This document shows, one piece after another, positions 1 to 9,200 of a stretch of 34,392 bases of DNA. The position numbers and the translations under genes are program-made. Source of the stretch: an uncultured Bacillota bacterium (GTDB lineage Bacteria > Bacillota > Clostridia > Christensenellales > Borkfalkiaceae); NCBI GenBank assembly GCA_949297575.1, contig CASFTB010000020.1, positions 1-34,392 on the forward strand, in the 5' to 3' direction. The stretch's first letter is position 1. Every line of letters starts with the position of its first letter. The notes beneath the pieces are model-generated. The model saw only the letters and a list, made by a program, of their open reading frames with translations. It searched no databases and was not told where the DNA came from.

Positions 1-44
1 GGTTTTTCCGCCGCCGCGCCCCCTGCCCCGCAAAAATTTATCGA

Positions 45-221
45 TCAGAACTGAAAGTACACGAACGCGGAGACGGTATCGGAAGAGATGAGGATGAACC
101 AGCCCAGCGCTATCGCCATGATGCAGAACAGCTGTGCGGCCGCCCTGCCCGACTGGCACCAGACAAAATAGAGACAAAAAGCAGAGCCTGTACAGGCCCC
201 GCCTTCTATTATTTTAAATAT
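45..221 (-). pseudogene. Possible 3' remnant of an MBOAT-family O-acyltransferase
   Basis: On the minus strand an open frame of about 58 codons ends at a TGA at 45-47. Its last part reads as a hydrophobic helix followed by the C-terminal residues AFVYFQF. Proteins of the AlgI/DltB MBOAT family commonly end in a hydrophobic stretch and a FIYF(Q/R)F-like tail, so this looks like the last helix of such a protein. The frame is closed upstream by a stop at 222-224 and has no start codon, and the DNA beyond it becomes AT-rich, so the gene body is missing. The assignment rests only on the tail motif; a chance open frame is possible. Confidence 0.3.
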
Positions 222-404
222 TTAAAAAGATTTGCAATTTTCGGCAAACAGATGATGCGCAAGGAGGGAACAGCTCGACAGAACGGCGCACATCGGTTCT
301 TTGCCCCTTGATACTTTCTCCAGCCCTATGCGCCAAGCCCAACGGAACTTGCTGCCTCCGTAACAAACAGTACCGTTAGCCAAATGAGGTATCTTCAAAA
401 CTAT
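222..404. other. Gene-free stretch left of the kinase gene
   Basis: No convincing coding frame is seen here. The stretch begins AT-rich and then becomes mixed. A perfect 12-bp palindrome, GCCTGTACAGGC, lies just before it at 186-197. No T-rich terminator was found beyond the kinase stop at 405. Confidence 0.4.
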
Positions 405-1733
405 TCAGACCACAAAAAAAATGTTGACCTTAAAGATCCCGTCCTTTGCGGTGACGGATAAGTTCCCCTTGTACTTTTCCACGATCATGCGGATGCTCTT
501 CATGCCGAAGCCGTGAAAGTCTGTATCCTCTTTCGTGGTGACGGGCAGGCCGTCCTGCCCGAACACGACCTCCCCTTCAAACGTGTTCTTCACCGTGACG
601 GTGACGAAGGAGGCCACCGTATGGATATTGAGCGCGATGCAGCGCCTTTCCGTTTCCGCGATCTCTGAGACCGCCTCAATGGCGTTGTCCATGAGGTTCC
701 CAAACAGGGCGTACAAGTCGCTGTCCCGCATGAACGCGAGGTCGCGGCAATCTGCCATGCAGGTGAGCGTAATGCCCTTGTTTTTGCACACCAGCCCCTT
801 TTCCGTGAGCAGGATGTCGAGCGCTTCGTTGCCCGTATGCACGAGGGTATCGTAAATGGAGACGGCCTCGTTGATCTTTTCTATTTCGCTGCGGTCCACG
901 TTCCCCTCCCCCAGCATGCTGTGGATCTGATGCCGTATATCGTGACACTTGATGTTGATCAATTCGATGTTCTCTTTATGAAATAGATACTGGTTCTGCG
1001 CCTGGCGCAGCATTTCGGTGATGACGCTGTTTTCGTTCGACACCTCCTTGATCTCGAGTAGATTGAGCAGCACATAAAACACCAGCAAGCAACAGAGGAT
1101 GTTGAAACAGCTGTCGATCATCCCCCCGACCACACCCGCCTCCACCTCGTAAACGACAAAAGAATTGAGGACGATGTCTACGAGCATGGCAAAGGCGGAG
1201 ATGAAGAGCAAATGCGACGTTTTGAGGCGGATCTGCTCGCGCCTGTTCACGCGGACGCCGATCACGAAATACAGCACGATATAAAAGAAGAGATAGGTCG
1301 AAAAATAAATGAGCCAGTAAAAGATGACCGCGTGGTCGAGCTCGCCCGCGATAGGGTCGGGCGAATACAGGTTGACGATGCTGTACAGGTTGGTGACCAG
1401 CCCGATCATCGTAAAGAGGGAATAGCAGAAATGCTTGATTGTATAGGCGACGACGGAGACAAACAGCGCCTCGTTCCAGGAAAGGGCGTAAATGAACTTC
1501 AGAAGCAGAAAAGAGAGCGCGTAAAAGCACAGGAACATGAGACAGGAGTACCACCCCGTATAGGCGATGCGTTCGGGCAGCGGGAAGAAAAAGACGGCTG
1601 CGTACAGGAGAACGGCGGCGCCTGCCAGCCGAAGGGCGAACAGCGACCGTTTGGGCTTGCGGAAGGAAATGAGCAGCTCCGCCGCGAGCAGTTCGGTGAT
1701 AAAGACGAATTTGTAAAAAAACAGAGAGCTCAT
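405..1733 (-). CDS. AgrC-like sensor histidine kinase (GHKL ATPase), 442 aa
   Basis: Predicted membrane sensor kinase. The first about 220 residues are strongly hydrophobic and consistent with about six membrane helices. They are followed by a linker with the phosphoacceptor region (motif KCHDIRHQI) and a C-terminal GHKL ATPase with an N box (LMDNAIEA) and a G box (GFGMKSI). This layout is that of the AgrC/CitA-like kinases that pair with LytTR regulators. The start at 1733 was chosen because a longer in-frame start at 1874 would overlap the regulator gene by 136 bp, whereas the ATG at 1733 lies 5 bp after the regulator's stop. It is the last gene of the minus-strand series and is probably co-transcribed with the regulator. 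The ligand is unknown; the neighbouring glycosidases suggest a sugar or peptide cue, which is inference. Confidence 0.9.
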   Translation of the reverse strand: MSSLFFYKFVFITELLAAELLISFRKPKRSLFALRLAGAAVLLYAAVFFFPLPERIAYTGWYSCLMFLCFYALSFLLLKFIYALSWNEALFVSVVAYTIKHFCYSLFTMIGLVTNLYSIVNLYSPDPIAGELDHAVIFYWLIYFSTYLFFYIVLYFVIGVRVNRREQIRLKTSHLLFISAFAMLVDIVLNSFVVYEVEAGVVGGMIDSCFNILCCLLVFYVLLNLLEIKEVSNENSVITEMLRQAQNQYLFHKENIELINIKCHDIRHQIHSMLGEGNVDRSEIEKINEAVSIYDTLVHTGNEALDILLTEKGLVCKNKGITLTCMADCRDLAFMRDSDLYALFGNLMDNAIEAVSEIAETERRCIALNIHTVASFVTVTVKNTFEGEVVFGQDGLPVTTKEDTDFHGFGMKSIRMIVEKYKGNLSVTAKDGIFKVNIFFVV

Positions 1734-1738
1734 GGCGA

Positions 1739-2452
1739 TCACGCCCCCAAATAGTCGTTGAACGCTTTCAGAAAGGCCTTTTTGCGCGGGCGGGAAATGT
1801 GCAGGCTCTCCTTGCCGAGCAGAACGCAGTCGTCCTTGATCCCCGTGATGTAGCGCATATTGACGAGATAACACTGGTTGCAGAGGACAAACGGCAAATC
1901 TTTGAGACGCTCGCAGAAGTCCATCAGCCTGCCCGAAACGCGGATGACTTCGTCCGTCGTATGGATCTCGATGAGGTGGTCGTTGACCTCGATATACCGG
2001 ATGCGCGCCACTTCTACGACGCGCATATCGCTGTTGCCGCTGCGCACGGTAATCGTCGTCTCGCGGTTCATATCCGCGACGGCGTAGGCGCGTTCGAACT
2101 TGAACACGAAGCTCTCGTAGCTGACGGGTTTGAGGATGTAATCAAAGGCGCCGACTTCGTAGCCGCCGATGGCGTAATGCGCGAGGTTTGTCACGAAGAT
2201 GAGGATGGACTTCTTGTCGTGCTCGCGGATCTTTGCGGCGATGTCCATGCCATTGCCGTCCGGGAGCATGATGTCCAAAAAAATGATGTCGAAATCGGTG
2301 CCGCGCGCCTCAAAGAAGGAGCGCGCGGCAAAAAAGCGGCTCACCTGCAAATCGAGCCCCTTGCCCTCCGCATATCTCCTGATATAGCCCGCAAGGAGGT
2401 CGGAGGCCTCCCTTTCATCCTCGACGATGGCGATAAATCTCGTGCTCTTCAT
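1739..2452 (-). CDS. LytTR-family response regulator, 237 aa
   Basis: Cytoplasmic DNA-binding response regulator. Residues about 5-125 form a receiver domain with acidic residues EDE at 11-13, phosphoacceptor Asp60 in FLDIMLPDG, Thr88 and Lys108 (ILKP). Residues about 132-235 form a LytTR DNA-binding domain (IRYIEVNDHLIEIHT, FVLCNQCYLVN). Length is typical of the AgrA/LytR family. It is preceded by a GGAG ribosome site and followed 5 bp later by its partner kinase. It sits 108 bp downstream of the 962-aa GH3 gene and may be read through from the GH3 operon. Known LytTR proteins bind paired 9-bp direct repeats upstream of promoters; candidate boxes of that type occur in this window at 19677-19746. 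Confidence 0.93.
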   Translation of the reverse strand: MKSTRFIAIVEDEREASDLLAGYIRRYAEGKGLDLQVSRFFAARSFFEARGTDFDIIFLDIMLPDGNGMDIAAKIREHDKKSILIFVTNLAHYAIGGYEVGAFDYILKPVSYESFVFKFERAYAVADMNRETTITVRSGNSDMRVVEVARIRYIEVNDHLIEIHTTDEVIRVSGRLMDFCERLKDLPFVLCNQCYLVNMRYITGIKDDCVLLGKESLHISRPRKKAFLKAFNDYLGA

Positions 2453-2560
2453 TCTCTCTGCTCTCCTTTTCTTTCTCTCACGCGCCCGCCCGCAAAACGG
2501 ACGATACCCACCCGTACCCGGGTGGGTCGCCCGCCCCGCAAAAAGGACGCCTGTTGTATG
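2453..2560 (-). promoter_or_regulatory. Hairpin-bearing spacer between GH3 gene and regulator
   Basis: The spacer contains an inverted repeat at about 2508-2527 (CCCACCCG paired with CGGGTGGG on the minus strand). On either side lie two near-identical GC-rich direct repeats (TTGCGGGgCGGGCG and TTGCGGGCGGGCG). There is no T-run after the hairpin, so it is more likely a processing or stabilising structure than a full terminator. No clear promoter was seen. Confidence 0.35.
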
Positions 2561-5449
2561 TTATTCCACTTCCTGCCGCCCTTTGGCGCTCTCCGCCCTG
2601 TCCTTGATGAGGAAGACGGCGAGCCCCGAGACGACGACCGCTGCGGCGACGGCTCCGTCCACGCTGTAGAGCGCGATGCGCCAGTAAGCCATGCGGTAGC
2701 CGAGCACCGTGTTGTTGAGCGCGTTGGAATCGACGACGGCATACAGCGTCTCGTGCGTATTCCAACGCAAGATATACATGTCGAGCGGGTCGGAAGTGTC
2801 CGCCCAGTCGTGCGGCTGCGAGGCGAGGTCCAAAGTGCCGCCCGCATATGCCATCTGCCGCGTATTCATGTAGCTCGGGTTTGTATTGAAATCGGTGATG
2901 ACCGCGCCGTGGAACCCCCACTCCTGCCGCAGGACCTCGGTGAGCAGGCGGTAATCCCCGCCCGTCCAGGTGGTGCCCAGGCGGTTGAAAGAAGACATGA
3001 TCCCCTTGGTGCCTCCCAGCTTCACCGCGTATTCGAAGGGCTTCAGGTACAGCTCGCGCAGCGCCTGCTCGTTGGTGAAGGTGCAGTTGCCGCCCGCCGC
3101 GCGGTGCGTCTCCTGCTCGTTGCCGACGAAGTGTTTGACGTAAGTGACGACGCCCTTTTCGCGCGCGCCCAGAATTTCGTAGGCGCCCATGATGCCCGAA
3201 AGCAGCGGATCCTCCGAGAAATACTCGCAGTTCCTGCCGCCGAACTGCCCGCGGTGGAGGTTGAGTGCGGGCGCATACCAGCCCGTGTACGGGACGCCGT
3301 CTCCCTGTTCGTTGCCGATGAGCGATTCGTTGCCGACGGCGTTGCCGAGCTCATACATTAGGTCTGTGCTGAAGGTCGCCGCCATGATGCCCTCACAGCA
3401 GTATTTGACGGTGCCGTACACGGTGGGGTCGCCCATGAAGTTCGTAAACCCGTTCGGCCCGTCTGCATCAGTGATCTTGGGCTTGTTGATGGAGGGCATG
3501 TCCGCCGTGTTGAAGTTGGCGAACATCTGCATCTCCAACATCTCATCGGCGGTGATCGCATCCAGCAGATCCTGCCAGAGCGGGTCGTCGAAATCCTTTC
3601 CGTACAGGTCGCGGAAGCGCACGCCGCGGTCCTTGCCGGTGACGGGCATTTCGATCTCGTCCCTCTGTGAGAGGATAGGGTTGTCCGTGCTCTTTGTATC
3701 GCGCAGGGCGGTGTACATCTCCTGCGAAAGCACGCGCTCCTCCTTCGTGGGAGAGGCGGGGAAAGTGCCCGCAAAGTCTGCACGGGAGAGGAAGGTGTCG
3801 ATGTGCGCGGAGATATCCCCGAACCTGTTCTCTATCTTCGTGCCCTCGGCGGTGTATGCGTCCGTTTCCCAGCGCATGTCCTCCTCCGGGGCAAAGGAAA
3901 GTTCGGCCTCGGTATCGTGCGCGTTGCGCGCGACGCAGAGGGTGTACTCCCCCGCCTCCAGCTCGTAGCCGAAAAAGCCGTTTTTGTTGGCATCGGTATA
4001 GTCGTAGCTCGCCATCGCGTAGGGATCGACGGAGAAGGTCAGCGTCTGCGAATCGGGCCTGTCTTCCCCGTCCGCTTCATCGGCGGGGTACAGCATCTCC
4101 GTCTTGGCAAAGGCGACGAGTACCTTGGCGCTCTTTTCGATGCCGCCCGCGGTATACGGGGGCACTGCGTAGATCTGCACGACCTCCTTGCCGGCGGTAT
4201 CCCCGGCGTTAGTGACCGTCACTTCGATCTCGATCTTGCCGTCCTCATCCGTCGTCACGCTTTTCTGCGGGACGCTCCAGGCAAAATCGGTATAGGAGAG
4301 GCCGTAGCCGAAGGGATAGACGACATTTTCGGCATACCAGGCGTCCCGCTCGTCGGCGGACATTTCGGCATAGCGCGTCTCCCAATAGCGATAGCCGACG
4401 TAGATCCCTTCCTCGTAATCGACGAAATAATTGGAGATCTCGCGATCCTTGTAGATGAATCTGTCGCCGTTTTCGTTTCCGTTGTCCCCGAAATTCTGCC
4501 AGACGGGGTCTTTGCGGAAGTCGGCGGGATAGGTGTCGGGCAGCCTGCCCGAAGGGTTGGTGTCTCCGTTGAGGATGCCGCCCAGCGCCATGATGCCCTG
4601 TGCGCCGGGGTTGCCGACCCACAGGACGGCGCCGACGCCGGCGTTCGCCTGCGCCTCCCTCAGTTCGAGGGGATTCGCGGCGTTGATGACGAGGATGACC
4701 TCGCCGAAGCCCGCAGACGTCACGTGGCCAATGAGCGCCTCTTCGTTGGCGGAGAGCTCTAAATAATGGCGGGATGCGTCCTCCTGCTGAGTGCGCGGGA
4801 GATCGAAGCCCTCGCCGCCGATGCGGGAGAGGACGATAATGGCGGCGTCGCCGTACTCCGCATAGGAGTCGCGCACGCCCGTATAGGAGGAGACGGGCGT
4901 CTCCCCCGCAGAGAGGGTGACGTTGCCGGAATTTTCGATTTTCGGGTTGGCGGTGCGGCCGGGGCCGGAAAGATTGTCGTTTTCGTAAAACTCTTTCAGG
5001 GCGGGGTTATATATAAAACCCGCTGCCTCTAAAGAGTCGTAGATGCTCTTTGTCTCCATCGCGGCGGCAGACGTCGCAGACCCGGAGCCGGAGATGACGA
5101 GATCGACGCTGTTCTTGCCGAAAACAGAGACCTTTGCGCCCCGCTCCAGCGGAAGGGAGCCGTCATTTTTGAGCAGAACGGTGCCTTCGGCGCACACCTC
5201 GATGTTGACCGCGTTCCCGTGCGCCGCCGCGTCCGCCTTGGTCTCGATCCCCTCGTCCGGCTGAAAGAGCAGCTCGTCGTTTTCCACGAGGATGGCGCGC
5301 TTTCCGCCCATCACGTTGTCGATGACGTGCGAAAAGTTCCTGTTCGTGGCGACAAGGGTGACGACTAGCGCGATGACGAGCGCCGCGGCGCAGATGATCG
5401 CCCACAGGCGGATGCGCCGCTTTTTGGAGGGTGACATGTTCTCAAACAT
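2561..5449 (-). CDS. Domain-permuted GH3 glycosidase with membrane anchors at both ends, 962 aa
   Basis: Predicted extracytoplasmic beta-glycosidase. A membrane helix at about 14-35 lacks an obvious signal-peptidase site. It is followed by the GH3 C-terminal domain (EGTVLLKNDGSLPL at about 87-100; NPSGRLPDTYP near 300), an Fn3-like domain (about 400-520), and only then the catalytic barrel (about 610-870) with NLHRGQFGGRNCEYFSEDP, KHFVGNEQE and the probable nucleophile Asp853 in VITDFN. A second helix lies at about 936-956 with a basic tail. This permuted order is known from Ruminococcus albus and Butyrivibrio beta-glucosidases. Substrate cannot be read from sequence. The start has a GGGAGG site; the gene begins 16 bp after the lipoprotein stop, implying co-transcription. 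Confidence 0.92.
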   Translation of the reverse strand: MFENMSPSKKRRIRLWAIICAAALVIALVVTLVATNRNFSHVIDNVMGGKRAILVENDELLFQPDEGIETKADAAAHGNAVNIEVCAEGTVLLKNDGSLPLERGAKVSVFGKNSVDLVISGSGSATSAAAMETKSIYDSLEAAGFIYNPALKEFYENDNLSGPGRTANPKIENSGNVTLSAGETPVSSYTGVRDSYAEYGDAAIIVLSRIGGEGFDLPRTQQEDASRHYLELSANEEALIGHVTSAGFGEVILVINAANPLELREAQANAGVGAVLWVGNPGAQGIMALGGILNGDTNPSGRLPDTYPADFRKDPVWQNFGDNGNENGDRFIYKDREISNYFVDYEEGIYVGYRYWETRYAEMSADERDAWYAENVVYPFGYGLSYTDFAWSVPQKSVTTDEDGKIEIEVTVTNAGDTAGKEVVQIYAVPPYTAGGIEKSAKVLVAFAKTEMLYPADEADGEDRPDSQTLTFSVDPYAMASYDYTDANKNGFFGYELEAGEYTLCVARNAHDTEAELSFAPEEDMRWETDAYTAEGTKIENRFGDISAHIDTFLSRADFAGTFPASPTKEERVLSQEMYTALRDTKSTDNPILSQRDEIEMPVTGKDRGVRFRDLYGKDFDDPLWQDLLDAITADEMLEMQMFANFNTADMPSINKPKITDADGPNGFTNFMGDPTVYGTVKYCCEGIMAATFSTDLMYELGNAVGNESLIGNEQGDGVPYTGWYAPALNLHRGQFGGRNCEYFSEDPLLSGIMGAYEILGAREKGVVTYVKHFVGNEQETHRAAGGNCTFTNEQALRELYLKPFEYAVKLGGTKGIMSSFNRLGTTWTGGDYRLLTEVLRQEWGFHGAVITDFNTNPSYMNTRQMAYAGGTLDLASQPHDWADTSDPLDMYILRWNTHETLYAVVDSNALNNTVLGYRMAYWRIALYSVDGAVAAAVVVSGLAVFLIKDRAESAKGRQEVE

Positions 5450-5465
5450 TGCACGTCCTCCCTCG

Positions 5466-6161
5466 TCACTGACCGGTATTCGTCATGCAGGGGTCCCACG
5501 TCAGCTTCGCGGACGTCGTGATCTTGAAGCAGTCGACGAGGGGCGCCGTCGCATACATCGTGCCCATCATGGGGTTGCTGTTGGTCGTCGTCAGGGTGAT
5601 GACGTTCTCCCCCTCTTTTAAAGAAAGCGTTTCCGTAAGGACGAAGTCTGCAAAATCGAGCAGGTTCGCGCGGTCGGAGACGGGCACATCCGTCAGCTTG
5701 ATGTTCCTGTAATCGACGGGGGTGCCGTTCACGGCGACGGTGTAGATGCTTGATGTGAGGGTGATATCCATGTACTCGGCAGAGAGACGCAGGACGAGTT
5801 TGGCGTCGTCAACGGCCTTGTCGGATTCGATCGTATAGGAGAGGGAGAGACCTTCTCCGTACAGGCCCGTCACGTAGTAGTCGTTGGATGCGCCCTTTTC
5901 GAAATAGTCCTTTTGGATCATGTCCAGCCCGCTGATCGTGCCCGAATAGTCAAAGCCCGCCAAAAACTCGATGTCGGGCGACCACTCTGCCTCGAACAGG
6001 TATTCCGTCATTCCTTCGGGGACGGACGTACTGCCTTCGCCGCCGTTCCCCGTTCCTTCTCCGTCGCCCTCTTCCCCGTTGCCGCAGCCGGCAAAGGCAA
6101 AGAGGGAGACTGCCGCGACGAGCGCGAGAAGGAGCATCAAGACAAGTGATTTTTTCTTCAT
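5466..6161 (-). CDS. Lipoprotein with carbohydrate-binding-like domain, 231 aa
   Basis: The N-terminus is a lipoprotein signal with lipobox FAGC (Cys26), followed by a Gly/Glu/Ser-rich linker. The rest (about 50-225) is a single beta-rich domain beginning EYLFEAEWSP and containing LSLKEGENVITLTT and APLVDCFKITTSAKLTWDP. The opening F-E-A-E and the 'vkeGeNvi' strand resemble CBM6/CBM35-type modules, but I do not recognise an exact family. Its C-terminal half is clearly paralogous to the end of the lipoprotein at 14083-15162 (shared pattern MxAxAPLxDCxxxxTSAKLT). It lies between two GH3 genes and is probably translated from the same mRNA. A role in holding substrate or GH3 partners at the membrane surface is inference. 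Confidence 0.82.
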   Translation of the reverse strand: MKKKSLVLMLLLALVAAVSLFAFAGCGNGEEGDGEGTGNGGEGSTSVPEGMTEYLFEAEWSPDIEFLAGFDYSGTISGLDMIQKDYFEKGASNDYYVTGLYGEGLSLSYTIESDKAVDDAKLVLRLSAEYMDITLTSSIYTVAVNGTPVDYRNIKLTDVPVSDRANLLDFADFVLTETLSLKEGENVITLTTTNSNPMMGTMYATAPLVDCFKITTSAKLTWDPCMTNTGQ

Positions 6162-6178
6162 TTCAAGTCCTCACTTCT

Positions 6179-6219
6179 GCGGCAAGGCTGCGGACGGGCG
6201 AACCCGCCCGCAGCGCCGC
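6179..6219 (-). promoter_or_regulatory. Strong hairpin between the 1233-aa GH3 gene and the lipoprotein gene
   Basis: A long GC-rich inverted repeat, with outer arms GCGGC and GCCGC and inner 12-bp arms at 6187-6198 and 6203-6214, surrounds a CGAA/TTCG tetraloop. It lies inside the operon, about 18 bp upstream of the lipoprotein start. The T-rich flank lies on the plus-strand side, so on the minus-strand mRNA it has no U-tract. It may stabilise the upstream mRNA segment or mark a processing point. Confidence 0.55.
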
Positions 6220-6235
6220 ATTTATTTTTTGTGTA

Positions 6236-9200
6236 TTATTTTCTCTTGAGTACGACCGCAACGAGCGCGACAATGAGACCCACGGAACCGACCGCGATGC
6301 CTGCAATGCCCAGGGCGAGGGGCGCCCCGCCTGCCTGCGTGCCCGCATCCGTGCCGGGTTCGGTGCCCTCCTCTCCGCCGGGAGCGGTGCCCGTGCCGTC
6401 CCCTACCGTGACGGTAAAGGTCGTCAGGTAATCGGGTGTGACGGGAGTGTTGTACTGCTGAAGGGCGCTCGCCTCCTCGGTGGCGGCGATGTTGATGGTG
6501 AACTCGTAGGTGCCTGCCGCCGTCGGCGTGCCGGTGATCTTTCCGTCGGAAGAAAGGCTCAGCCCGTCGGGCAGGGCGCCGTCATACAGCTCGAAGGAGT
6601 AGTCGAGGGTGATCCACCACAGCTGGATGCCTGCCTTGATGGGCCCGATACGGCGGTAATCTTTATAGATGAAGTCTGTGCCGACCGCGGCATTTACCGC
6701 CGTACCGACGGCAAGGCCGTCCATGCCCGTCAGTTCGGAGGATGTCACCACGTTGAGGACGACGTCCTTGGAAGCCTGGTTCCAGCTGTCCGCCTGCAAC
6801 GTGACGGTGAATTCGTACCTGCCGACATCGGTCGCGATGCCGGAAATCTGTCCGTCGGAGCCGAGCGTGACGCCTTCGGGCAGGGAGCCTTCGGAGATGT
6901 AGTAGCGGATGTCGTCCGTGGCAAGGTCTCCTTCGATGGCGACCGTCTCATAAAATTCGACGTCTTTGCCGACGGTGATCTCCTTTTCGCCGGAGAAGGT
7001 GGAGGTGTCGACGCCGTTCATGCTCAGGCAGGACTGCGCGTTGGCAAAGATGATGCGCTTGGCCGATTCGCGCACGGCGAGCCACAGAGAAGTCGTTTCC
7101 ACGGGTGCGCCGCCATCTTCCGGAGTATAGACGACGGTCTGCTCGACATCGTCCCATTCGCCGTAATATTTTAGGTTCGCCGCGCTCGTATTGATGAGCG
7201 ACAGATCGTTGCCCGAAATGTTCTGCTGCCAGATATTGACGAAGGTCGCTGCCACCGGCCAAGCTTCCGTCGTCGGAGTAGGCGGCGTCGCCGTCGGGCC
7301 GGAGTCGGTCACGATAAAGCCGTTGAAACCCCACTCGCCGCGCAGGATAAGCATGTCGAGCGCGTAGCAGGCATAGGACGACGTGTCGCCGATCTTGTTC
7401 ATGGCGGACATGATGCCGAGGGCCTTGCCCTGCTGTACCGCCATCTGGAAGGGCTTGAGATAGATCTCGCGCATGGTCTGCTCGTCTACATAGGTCGCGA
7501 TGCCCGAACGGGCGGTCTCCTGCTCGTTGAGCGCGAAGTGTTTCGCCATGACGTAGACGCCCTTTTCCTGCACTTTTGCGATCTGGTAGGCGGCCATCGT
7601 GCCGGAGAGATAAGGGTCTGCCGAGAAGTACTCGTTGTTGCGGCCGCCGAATGCGGAGCGATGGATGTTGACGGAGGGGCCGTACCAGCCGTGGCGGCCG
7701 ATCCACAGGCTCTCTTCGCCGACCATGCTGCCCATGAGCTCGGCCATGTCGATGTTCCATGTAGCCGCCAGCAGGTTGCCCGAGCCGTAGTCTACCTGCG
7801 CCACGCAGGTGGGGCCGTTGTCCAGCCAGGCCGAGGGCATTTCAAAGTCGGGCAACGCCACGACCATCTTGCGGCCCTGGGAGACGACCTGCACGAGCTC
7901 GTCGTAGGTGAGCTGGTTCATGAACTTCTCCCACTTGATGTCGTCGCTCTCGACGCCGATCATGTCGGGGAAGGTCAGTTCGATCTCCCTGTCCGCTGCG
8001 GAAGCGGCCTGTGTGAACTGCACGGTCGTACTGCCGTCCGTCGCCTTTGCGTCGTCTTTATCTTTATAGCGGAAGTCCCCTTCCGCAAGGTCGCCGATAT
8101 AAAATGCATCCACGATCTTTTGATAGAGAGAATCCGTCTTTTCGAGGCTCGCCTCCTCTACCGTGGGCGCCTGCGGCATCACGAAGTGCGCGCTGCTCGC
8201 GCGGGTCATGCGCGTCATGCCGACGGAGCCGACGGGATCGGGCAGGGAGTTGTAGTTGTTGAGGCCGAACGTGCCGTCCGCTTCCTGCGTGGAGTCGAAG
8301 CGGTTTTCCACCTTGCTGCCGGTAATGCGGTCGTTGGGGTAATAGATGGCGTCACTGCCGGAGACGGTATACTCGTAGGTGACGGCGACGCTCTCCTCCT
8401 TCACGGCGAAGGCGGTGTGCGCGTCGCTCCTGACGCTGAAGCGATAGTCTCCGGGGTCGAGCTCGTAACCCTTTGTGCCGTTGCCGTTTTTATCCTCGAA
8501 ATCATAAGAGGCCATATCCTGAATGTACACTTCGAGGGTGACGGTGTCGCTCTCGCCGGGGGCGAGCATATCCGTCTTTGCGAAGGCGCCGAGCACTTCT
8601 TCCGCCTTTTCGATCTCTCCGTCGATATACGGGGCGTGATAATAGAGCTGAACGACATCTTTGCCGGCGACGCTGCCCGTATTTTCGACCGTGACCTCAA
8701 AGACGATCTTGCCGTCCTTGTGCGCGCGCAGGTCGGACCCCGCCGCGATGCTCGTCTGCACGTCCGTCACCGCAAAATCGGAATAGCTCATGCCGTAGCC
8801 GAAGGGGAAGACGACGTTTTCGGCATACCACGCGTCGGCAGCTTCCTTGCCGTCGGAGGCGACCATGTCGGCATACACCGTCTCATAATAGCGATAGTCA
8901 ACGTAGATCCCCTCCTCGTACTGCACGAACTCTTTGAACTGCACGCCCGCAAGGGGTTCGCCCGTCGCCGCATCGCGATACTGGTAATTGGGCGTCTTCC
9001 CGTCGGGTGAAGTCTGCGAATTGTCGCCAAAGTTGAACCAGGTCGGATCCTTCGTGAAGTCGCTGTACCATGTATCCACGAGGTGACCGCTGGGGTTGAT
9101 GGTACCGTTGAGGATCTCGCCCAGGGCACGGAACCCGTCATAGCCGGGAGAAGAGATCCACAGCAGACCGTCGATCGCGTCGTCCGCCATGAGAGGGGCG

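Noticed and set aside
1799..3361. Long plus-strand open frame of 520 codons opposite the regulator and GH3 genes
   Set aside because: It is antisense to two clear genes, is rich in Arg/Asp/Val typical of shadow frames in GC-rich DNA, and has no recognisable domain.
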